A DNA stretch of 64,000 bases, from the NCBI GenBank assembly GCA_963281155.1, contig CAUJLY010000002.1:2852001-2916000 (forward strand). Reading direction: 5' to 3'. This DNA comes from Rhabditophanes sp. KR3021. Lineage: Eukaryota; Nematoda; Chromadorea; Rhabditida; Alloionematidae. The position numbers and the translations under genes are program-made. The notes under the pieces were generated by a model that was given only the letters and a program-made list of their open reading frames with translations, did no database searches and was not told the DNA's origin. Positions 12,671 to 21,386 of the stretch are shown here, one piece after another. How positions within the stretch are numbered: position 1 is the stretch's first letter; every line of letters starts with the position of its first letter.

Positions 12671-13388
12671 ATGATGAAACGGTTGATCAAAATTGACACT
12701 GATTATGGTATGTCATCTTATATTTAATATAATTTATTGAGATAATTTAAATATTCAAGGTTACAAGAAGGCCGTTGAAGTTGCATGCAATTCATTGAAA
12801 CAAGGCAAAGTTATCGCTATTCCCACTGATACTATCTATGGAGTGTGTTGTAGCTTGACCGAATGTTCAAAAATATACGACATTAAAGAAAGAAATCAAA
12901 CTAAGCCCCTTGGAATTTTCGTTCCCGATATTGAAGCAATTAGTATGGTAGCCATTGTGCCCGAGGAATATAAACAATTAGTCGACAGTTTACTACCAGG
13001 GCCATGCACATTGCTGTTACCCAGATCCCCTTTGCTACCAAAATCGTTTAATCCGGGAGTTGATTCTGTTGGGGTTCGGATTCCAGATTGCAAATTCGTC
13101 CAAGATTTAGTTAAACAATTTGGTGAACCTATTGCCCAAACTTCAGCAAATAAGTCTGGTGCAAGTGTTAATCCAACGAGTATAAACGATTTTAGCGATC
13201 TCTGGCCAAACCTTGATACAATCGTAGATGGGGACTTTTTATTTGCCGATTCAAACAGTAACCGCCAAAATCATCCCGGAAGTACAATAATAGACCTCAC
13301 TGAAATAGGATACTTTTCTATTATTCGAGAGGGCATTATGATGCAAAAAGCAGTGGAAATTTTGAGTAAAAGCTTACAGTATAAGTAA
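12671..13388 (+). CDS. yrdc: Threonylcarbamoyl-AMP synthase (YrdC/Sua5 domain)
   Basis: Two exons (12671-12707, 12760-13388) encode 221 residues. The family makes threonylcarbamoyl-AMP from threonine, bicarbonate and ATP, the first step of the t6A37 modification in ANN-decoding tRNAs. The YrdC fold is evident from 'GKVIAIPTDTIYGVCC' near residue 30, 'RNQTKPLGIFV', 'LLPGPCTLLLPR', 'SVGVRIPD' and 'PIAQTSANKSGA', which carry the KxR and SxN substrate-binding motifs. It has the short YRDC form without a Sua5 C-terminal domain. I see no clear mitochondrial presequence. The next gene starts about 280 bp downstream on the same strand. Confidence 0.95.
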
Positions 13389-13670
13389 GAATAAGCTTAT
13401 CATGTCTAAATTATGATGGAACAAATTTTGTTTTATACGAATTGACGTAATATTTGAAAGCAATATTCATAAAGTTGCAAAAGGAAGAAAACAATTCAAT
13501 GTTCTGTACAATTACAAGTAGATAGTAATCAACTCATCTCAGTAATCCTTTAATATTTTCAAAAAAATTAAAAAAATAAACAGCTAAATAACTTTTAATT
13601 AACGTATCAATTATTATTTGATTATAATTACGAAGAAAATATTCTCTCGGCGTTATTTAAATACTTGCCA

Positions 13671-14037
13671 ATGTTTGGTATTGCCTTATTGGCAGTAAGC
13701 CTAATTTCATTAATTCTCCAAACTTTTTTATTTTATTTTGTTTGTATCCAAATATTCATAAAAACAGAAAGTATTTTACCGGATTTTACGCAATCATATG
13801 TTGCAATTACTTTTTCTCACCATTTTCTTTACATGGACTTTTATTGTTCTGAGATTCGTAAACTTGGGAATTTTGTCTGACTACATAAGAAACATCAAAT
13901 GGATTCCTGGTGTTGATCAATTTGTTAAGCTAACAATCCTGGCTTATATATGCTTTAATTTTGTTTCTATTGCCATTCGAATATTGTATGTTATTGGCAC
14001 TCGGAGGAGAAAAGTTGAAAACTATCCCGGTGGATGA
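13671..14037 (+). CDS. Small two-helix membrane protein, unidentified
   Basis: Exons 13671-13694 and 13768-14037 (intron GTAAGC...AACAG) give 97 residues. There are two hydrophobic segments, about 19-38 ('LLFLTIFFTWTFIVLRFV') and 62-85 ('ILAYICFNFVSIAIRIL'), and a basic end (GTRRRKVENYPGG). I do not recognise the family. The 3' part overlaps, in another frame, the start of the reading frame at 13988-14350. The two frames may be one gene broken by a single-base indel near 13988-14010, as seen in other genes of this window. Coding character looks real but the model is uncertain. Confidence 0.5.
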
Positions 14038-14350
14038 TAGAAGACTGAAGAATATGGATTTGGGTCAGAATCATATTCCTACTCCTGCTAGCATTATGAA
14101 AAAAGACCTTGATCGTTATTTTGAATTACAACGCAGGTAAGTTTTATTTAAAGTAACATTTTAATTATAAATATAATATTCTTTTAGAAAAAGGAAAAAT
14201 AGAAAGACCAAGATTTCTTCAGAATCAACCAGTAATAATGTATCCGAAAACATTAAAGAAACTCAAAATATGGGGACTGATCAAAAAGAACATGACGGTC
14301 ATGAGGTGTTGATAGTACTGGCAATGATGCTGGTGATTATGACTAAATAG
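13988..14350 (+). CDS. Hydrophilic, Lys/Arg-rich reading frame, possible C-terminal half of the preceding gene
   Basis: Exons 13988-14136 and 14188-14350 join with clean GT-AG borders and give 103 residues including 'IPVDDRRLKNMDLG' and 'KKDLDRYFELQRRKRKNRK'. This basic helix-rich composition looks coding. The first 50 bp overlap the preceding membrane-protein frame. The simplest reading is one protein (two membrane helices plus a charged tail) split by an indel. Near 14300 another frame gives a more natural acidic tail, 'GVDSTGNDAGDYD', so a second indel is possible. No family recognised. Confidence 0.4.
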
Positions 14351-15659
14351 TTACAAAACTTCTATCTTTTAGTCTTTATCTTGGCTTACATAATAAGAGT
14401 GTAGGTCCCGCTTTTAATTTTCAACTTGTAACTATTGCATCAGAGAATATTTGGACATGGATTATGGCAGTTCTTTAATTTACTCATGTGTATTTTATAT
14501 TTATTTTTAAGTACGTTAAATATGGGGGTTAGTTGATTTAGCAAATAATTCTAGTAAAAACTTAAGAAATGATTTTATGCAATTTTACTGTTTCAAGAAG
14601 AAGAGTAATTAATTTAAACGTTTGGATTAATTCATATCGTGATTAATAAAATAACTATAAATTCTGTTCATAAGATAAATTATAATTTTTTTTATTTATC
14701 TCAAAAATTTACTATCAGTTGTTACAAAGTTCAATAAGTAACTTGTGTGCTTAAGTTCAACTAACTGACGCAATAATTGTTTATTTAGTTAAAAATGTTG
14801 ACTTATTTCCTGAAAGTTGCAAAATTATAAAGACATATTATTTACGGTGAACTTCCTTTCAAAAAAGCATGAGTTGCCATAAAATAAAGTATTTGCAGTA
14901 GGCATGAGCTCTATTTATTGGATTTTCTATAATTCCTATCATGTACATTGTTTTTGCATACTTCACATATGTTAAAGTTTTTATTATTTGTTGGTGTACG
15001 TTAAATTTTTTGAATAAATTATTGTGATTATGTCGATGTTCTAGATATCGTTAAGAATAAAGAAGTGGTGTTGTAATAATTTTTATAAATATTGTGAATT
15101 GTGATGTACAGTGATTTTATATTTATTGCGAATATATGAGTTTTTACAAAATTGTAAGTATAGCCACTTTTAATCTGTTCTTTATAACATACAATTATTC
15201 TGCAATTCGAACAACTTTTAAACAATTCCACCAAAAAAAGATTTACGTTAAGAGATTTAATGTCTGTGTGATTTTCTATTTCTTGGTGATTATATTTGCC
15301 TCTTTCTGTGTTTAAAGTTTAGATACTTTGTGTGAGTACGAGTGACTTTTATACTAAATAGACATAAACGCATTATTATTAAAATACATCAGCATTTAAA
15401 TACTACGTTAATGTAGTTAATAATTAATAGCGGATTACAGATTATCGTTACTTTTTTGGTAGTTAGTTTAAATATCACTACAACAATAATAAACGTGTGT
15501 AGACCATTTGCTTCCAATTTTGCATTCAGTCATTCAAAATATATTACAATACAAATATTTTATGTAGATATAGTTGTTTGTTTCGTATATCAAAGTTTGT
15601 AATATTGATTCTAATATCATTTTTAGCTTTAAAATTGGGCAGCATCGCAATAATCAAAT
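14351..15659. other. Intergenic, no gene seen
   Basis: About 1.3 kb of AT-rich sequence with only short open frames lacking recognisable features. It includes the upstream region of the GALK2-like gene. Confidence 0.55.
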
Positions 15660-17163
15660 ATGAGTGCTATTGATATTGACGAATTTAAGGAGTTATTTAG
15701 GACTAAATATGGATCTAATGCAAAGTATATTGTTCGGTGTCCGGGAAGAGTTAATTTGATCGGTAATTATTTATTATTTAATCATTTATATTTGTTGTTT
15801 CAGGTGAGCATATCGACTATTCCATGTATGCCGTGTTACCAATGGCCATTGAATGTGGAACCTTGATTGGGGGAGAGAGATAAGTGAACCAAAATTAGTG
15901 ATTGCAAATGTAGAAAGTGAAATTTACTTGGAAAGGGAAATTGATTTAGATGGTTTTGAATGGAATGGCTGTAGTAAACCAAACTGGTCGTAAGTAAACT
16001 ATTAATTAAAACATATTAATCGGTTGATGTGGTTGTTAGAGATTATTACCTGTCTGGTTGGAAAGGAATTTTAGATTGGAAGGAGGAAAGCAGCAAAGGA
16101 ATGAAAATTTTGGTTTATGGAAATATTCCGCCATCAGCTGGCCTTTCAAGTTCGAGGTAATTTTGAGCATCTATCGAAGGATTTATTTTTTTATAGTTCA
16201 TTAGTTTGTGGAGCTTCTTTGATGACTCTTGCAATTCAAAGCAACGGGAAAAGCTTTGATCTAATAAGCAAAGGAGATTTTGCAGAGCTTTGCGCACAAA
16301 GCGAACGATATGTTTCCGTAGAAGGCGGTGGTATGGATCAGGCCGTTGAAGTACTAGCTGAAGAGGGGAAAGCTTTGTTAATTGACTTTAAACCATTAAC
16401 TGCCCACAAAGTTCAATTGCCCGATAATGCTGTCTTTGCTGTTGTCGATTCTTTGACATCATTTAATAAAGGATCAACAAATTATTACAATCAGAGAGTT
16501 GTGGAATGCCGACTTGGTGCGTATCTTTAACTAATATAAAACAATGATTATATTATTTTAGGCGCCCAGATTATTGCAAAATTAAATGGCATTAAAAATT
16601 GGTCGAACATTCGTAATTTGGGAGAGCTGGCTACGAGTCAACTGTATATTGGAAATACTCCAAAAGATATGTATTCTGTAGCATATGAACATCTGAAGCA
16701 TGAGGACAATGGAATTTATACTAGAGAAGAAGTCAAGAAGATACTCGAAATTGACGATGTATCTTTAATTAATAACTCCTTAAACTCCAATACGACAGAA
16801 ATGCAAGCTTTCCGCATCACTCCTCGAGTTCTTCATTGTTATTCCGAAGCAGATCGTGTTATTGAATTTAAATCTGCTTGTGAACAAAATGAATTACTTC
16901 TGATGGCAGCATTGATGAATGAAAGTCATGAGTCCCTTAAAACCAATTACGAATGTTCGTGCGATGAGCTGGATGAAACCGTTGCCAATTGCCTTAAAGC
17001 TGGTTTCCTGGGAGCTCGCTTAACAGGAGCTGGTTGGGCTGGCTGTGTCGTGGCCATTGCTACAAAGGAAATGAAAGAAACCTTGGATTCTAAGATGGAT
17101 ATTTTGTTTTGGAGTACACCGTCAAAGGGAATAGAATTGTTTACATTTTTTTCTGATGAGTGA
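15660..17163 (+). CDS. N-acetylgalactosamine kinase / galactokinase (GALK2 type), one frame break
   Basis: Exons 15660-15762, 15804-15989, 16040-16156, 16197-16516 and 16562-17163 encode about 442 residues of a GHMP kinase, which phosphorylates C1 of GalNAc or galactose with ATP. Signatures: 'IVRCPGRVNLIGEHIDY' (sugar-binding motif), 'GNIPPSAGLSSSSLVCG' (ATP-binding GLSSS loop, spanning an intron), 'VSVEGGGMDQAV' (catalytic Asp) and 'ARLTGAGWAGCVVA' (GHMP C-terminal glycine motif). 'MNESHESLKTNYECSCDELD' matches GALK2 better than GALK1. The frame breaks in exon 2 near 15866-15882. Inserting one G in the GGGGG run restores 'SEPKLVIANVESEIYLERE', so this is probably a missing base rather than a dead gene, because everything downstream is intact. 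Confidence 0.9.
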
Positions 17164-17191
17164 TCACCTTGATGTGGGACATCTCATTTTT

Positions 17192-17474
17192 AAAATATTT
17201 GTCAAATTACATTATTTTTATAAAAAATCAAATGTCGGCTCGTCTTTTGCCAAAAGAGATTTAAAATTATGTACCATTAGTTAAGACTGCTAAAAATAAT
17301 AAATACACAGTAGTGAGAAAATGATTTGGATTGATGATTAAGGAGTACGTCATATTCAATATAAAAAATATTTGTCAAATTACTTAATTTTTATAAAAAT
17401 TGCAAAGATCAGCTCATCCCATGCAAATGAAAGCTTACATTAGTTACCATAAGTTGTAACTGCTAAAAATAATA
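17192..17474. repeat. Imperfect direct duplication of about 110 bp
   Basis: 17192-17300 and 17364-17474 share a common order of blocks: AATATTTGTCAAATTAC, a TTTTTATAAAAA tract, 'tcGGCTCgTC / tcAGCTCaTC', and ACTGCTAAAAATAATA at the end. The pair lies just 3' of the GALK2-like gene. A weaker third partial copy may start near 17515. No coding content. Confidence 0.6.
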
Positions 17475-17802
17475 TGATTTGGAGCAGTAAAAAATTGTCC
17501 AATATTGGATCACATGAAAAATATTTAGTCAACTTTTTTAATAAACATTCAACATAAATTTGACTAATTTTCATCTGATTATCAATTTGATGTAATTAAC
17601 CTTGGTATTTATTATTCTTTTAAACAATCACCTCCAGTAGGCAGAGGTTCTGCCCAACTTTTTCCATGATGTTAAATTGAATTTGAATTAATAAATGGGC
17701 ATACTTGGTTAAATTTATTTACAAACTTTTTAACAAAATTTAGTTGATTGATTGTAGAAACCTTTTTAATGCAAAATTAAATAACCTTTATTTCAAATTT
17801 AG

Positions 17803-17975
17803 TGTCAAATGCAGTTGATATTTTAAATAAACTTTGTAGAGATGAAGATTTTAAGAACAGGCAAATTTATACAATCCTCCCAATCGAAGATTATAATACA
17901 GCGGCTCAATATCCAGTCACAATAGCTTGTTTTGTCGAATCTGTTTTCCCTTTGATCAATCCAGTGTATATTTGA
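17803..17975 (+). pseudogene. Orphan terminal exon resembling the TM7 end of a chemoreceptor
   Basis: After a TTTAG acceptor there is an open frame ending at TGA with 'CRDEDFKNRQIY', then a hydrophobic end 'VTIACFVESVFPLINPVYI'. The closing NPxY in a hydrophobic helix is the TM7 hallmark of rhodopsin-like and nematode serpentine receptors. I find no upstream exons, so it is probably a relic, or the last exon of a gene I could not assemble. Confidence 0.35.
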
Positions 17976-17980
17976 TAAAG

Positions 17981-18244
17981 TTAGTGTTTTTTAATTTGAA
18001 ATAATTTTCTTAAACAAAAAATGTCTATTACAATACAGGCAAATCCAATGATAAAAGTTAGACAAGTATGCAGATAAAATATTTGAATTGTTGAGCATAA
18101 GTTTGTTGGAACTCCGAATTCTCCATATGCTTGATTAAAAAATATATTACAGCTATCAACAAAAAACATTGGTGGGATTGACATTATAGGAGCCAATATT
18201 GTGAAACACGTCAAAATCAAAGTATTTTTTTTAGCAAATATCAC
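17981..18244 (-). pseudogene. Serpentine-receptor-like fragment with two membrane helices
   Basis: An open frame of 87 residues with two strongly hydrophobic segments ('TLILTCFTILAPIMSIPPMF' and 'IFYLHTCLTFIIGFACIVI') separated by a Cys-containing loop, followed by basic residues. This fits TM4-loop-TM5 of a nematode chemoreceptor. It abuts a TM7-like fragment on the other strand, suggesting a rearranged, dead receptor gene or two decayed paralogues. No complete gene can be built. Confidence 0.35.
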
Positions 18245-18867
18245 TTTATAATTAACAGATATAAACGTACATGCATATTTACTTTGATGTTAATATGTTT
18301 AAATTGAAAGAATATGTATGATATTGTTTAACGAGATAATTCAATGCTATAAAACTGATCCGCTTAGCAAGTTTCAATTATAATTTAAGTAAAGTGACGC
18401 CGTTTATTATCTAATTATCTAAACTTCATCAGATAAAATGTACACTTACTATAAATAGCTTTATCTAAATGCACTTCCGCAATAAAAAAACAATCAAACC
18501 CCAGGTGCCGAAAGTTTGATGTTGAAGTGTATCTGCAAAATAAAAATTTAATCTTTCTTAATAGAAACTCATTCACCGACTACTTTGTCTATAGTAATTT
18601 GTTTTAGTTGTTGATAAACAGAGAAACAAAATAGCGTCATCCCCAACCAACCATAATCTCAACCCACTAGATGACGGTGAATTTGAAAAGAATTCCCCAT
18701 TTGGTTGGCATAAGGCATTCCAGAAAACATATACTCATTCTTTAAACAATAATCTGGCCACTCCTTTAATTTTGCCATCAAATTAGTCTAGTCAAAAGCC
18801 CATTTATAGACAGATACTTTTGAAAGTTTACTTCATTCTGATATTGCAACGTAGTTTTAAGTTAAAA

Positions 18868-19282
18868 ATGTTGCGGTGCCATTATCATAAAATCGCTGTT
18901 TTGATTTTAAGCTTACTTTTGGTTGGCTTCGTTACTGCAACTTCCGCCAAGCCTCTAAAGAGTGAATTAGAAGACGATGGTTTTGATCGGGAGGATAGGT
19001 CCGATTTTCGCCCACTTCAGGTTTTATACACATCATTTAATTTTTACTAATCTAAATATTCTTTTAGTTTGGAAAACGGAGCGAAGAAAAATACAAAAAG
19101 AATGCCTATAGGCCTTTGATGGTACCTTTTGCTATTTATTTACATAATTAACTTAATTAAAATATTTTCAGTTTGGAAAAAGAAGTGATGCAAATTATAG
19201 GCCCCTACAATTCGGAAAGCGTTCTTCACCTTATTTGGATTACCAACAACCATCGCACAAATTTCTATTCAGAGAGTATTAA
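18868..19282 (+). CDS. nlp-12: NLP-12 (cholecystokinin/sulfakinin-like) neuropeptide precursor
   Basis: Exons 18868-19020, 19068-19121 and 19172-19282 encode 105 residues. A signal peptide (about 1-27, 'IAVLILSLLLVGFVTATSA') is followed by three amidated-peptide units with GKR processing sites: SDFRPLQF, NAYRPLMF and SDANYRPLQF. The RPLQF-amide ending is that of C. elegans NLP-12, the nematode CCK-like peptide acting on CKR receptors at motor circuits. Both introns are phase 0 and fall at the same place, between Q or M and the final FGKR, so each exon codes FGKR...RPLQ. Two units differ from the known DYRPLQF form: Phe replaces the Tyr that is sulfated in CCK relatives, and Met replaces Gln. 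A 19-residue tail (SSPYLDY...) follows the last site. Confidence 0.9.
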
Positions 19283-20775
19283 AATCATTTCAATACGTAA
19301 GATAAATTGTCTCAATTAAAGTCTTCGGAAAAATTTAATATTAAACGTTAAGATGCTACATATACTACAACATACAAAAGCCAACTGAATACTTCTCATG
19401 CTTAGTTTCCCATAACCGTACTTGTCTACTAATCACGATCAAGAATCAAGTTGTCAACAACATTATTAAAAATTCAATTTCGGTTTATTATTGCAATTGA
19501 CTAAATAAATTATTATTTGTATAAATAATACCAATTTTTTATTTGAATTGAATATATTCCCATTCAATTTATTCGTTTTTTAATTAAGGTGAAACTTTGA
19601 AACGGCACGATTGTTTTTGTTTTTAAAAAGACATAATATAATGCGTTACCATATGCGAGATAATACTCCATTGTTATAATTAAAAAAAGATTCCATATTA
19701 TTAATGATATTAATATTAACAATTGCAAAAAGAAAATTAATTCCATTTGGAAAAGCCAATATTAAATCAAATAAAAATGTACTATTCAAATTTCATTTTC
19801 AAATCATCGGCTGATAAGCATTTATGGGGGCTTTTTAATTAGAATGCCATCACTAAACGCTTCAAAACACCGATAATCATCAACCATTTTATTAATAGGG
19901 ACTTCATTCGTCTCTAGAGATTCCAGTTAATAGTACGGAGCTAACTTTAATGGTAAGGAGTTAACTTTATTAGCAAGGATTTAAGTATCAATTTAAAAGA
20001 TTCAATTACACAATTTACAACATAAAGTGTAAATTCACAAACAACAAATTCATCTAAATAATTATACAGTTCATTTTATGGTATCTTTCAATTAGTATAT
20101 TTAATCTTTTTTTAAATACTTCAAAATATTGACAATTCCAGGGGACTTTAATGTTGCATCTTTTTTAATACGAACTTATTTTTATTATCTTAACCTTTTT
20201 CACATTTATGGAAAACAAAAATATATTAACAGCTGACATGACATATTGTGTGTGTGGTTAAATAGAGATAAAAAATTCTTTAAAATTTCCTTTAAAATTC
20301 CTGCAAAATTGATGAAAAGGAGTTTGAATACGACTTTATTAATCAAAAATATTCATGTGGGCACATATTGTTATGATTTTAAATATCATCCATTGCCTAA
20401 AGACATTTCGTGTCACACAAAAAGATAACAAGCGAAAGGCAGTGACATCAATACAATCTTAAGATAGATACTATAATAGAATCTAATCATTTACGAAGAA
20501 AAAATGATATAGCTACATCAATTAAGTATGTATTTATTTACTATCATCTCAAAGAAGATTGTTCAAAAAAGGAGCTGTAGAGACTATCTCATCGTACTAC
20601 ATTATGACAATATATGGGCAGGTAGAAGGAAAATAATCAAAAGGCACCTATATTACTTTCCATCGATTGTTATAGTTTGTTCAAAGCACATAACCTTGAA
20701 AAACAATTTATTAAGGCGTTGTAGTTCATTCAATCTAAATCACACATTTTAATTTTATCTACTTTAAAAGTAAAA
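19283..20775. other. Intergenic, no gene seen
   Basis: About 1.5 kb, very AT-rich. The short open frames here show no domain, signal peptide or splice support. Confidence 0.55.
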
Positions 20776-21287
20776 ATGTTTAACTTAAGATATGTTTTTG
20801 GTCCTGGTCTTTTAAGTATAGCATTCTATATATACCAGGTTAGTGATTAAGAACAAATTAAATAATTTGATTTTAGAATCAAATTGATTGGTGGATTTAT
20901 GCCCCCGTGCCCCTTATCACCGGAATGCTTTGTTTCGTATACAAAGATACATGCCGTTATGCCAGATTTATTGCAGCTCTCACCATCGTCTTCGGAGTGA
21001 TTCAATCTGTTTTCTTAGCATGGACTGCCCGTTATCTCGTCAAAGCAACGTACTCATATCAAACATTGGCTGAATTTGCAGAATTTAAATATCTCGTCCC
21101 AATTTCCGCCTCAACATTGCTTCTGATTTGTTTACGTTGTCAAAACTTTAAAATTAACAGTGTATTTAGTTTGATTAGAGTTTTAATGATGGTTGCATTA
21201 ACGGCCGCTCTCATTCCTTGTCCATTCATTGGAATGTGTGCTTATGACCCCACTTTATCTTATTGTGAATTTATTGCCTCATTTTAA
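20776..21287 (+). CDS. Four-helix membrane protein, possibly TMEM220-like
   Basis: Exons 20776-20838 and 20877-21287 encode 157 residues with about four hydrophobic segments ('YVFGPGLLSIAFYIYQ', 'VPLITGMLCFV', 'IAALTIVFGVIQSVFLAW', 'YLVPISASTLLLICL' and 'VLMMVALTAALIP'). The start 'YQNQIDWWIYAPVPLITGML' recalls the 'QvNDPD...W...Y..pa' entry of TMEM220-family proteins, but this is a weak resemblance and I give no firm name. It converges on EMC1, with ends about 100 bp apart. Confidence 0.7.
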
Positions 21288-21386
21288 ATAACTTTAAACT
21301 TTATTTTCATCAATAAAAACAATTTATCAAGATAAAAACATTACATCATTTATAACCTTAAGTAACTCTTTATTAACAAAAATAAT

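Larger units (their letters stand above)
17475..18867. other. Region between GALK2-like gene and nlp-12
   Basis: Holds two receptor-like coding fragments in opposite orientations (17803-17975 + and 17981-18244 -) and the nlp-12 upstream region. No other gene seen. Confidence 0.5.
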
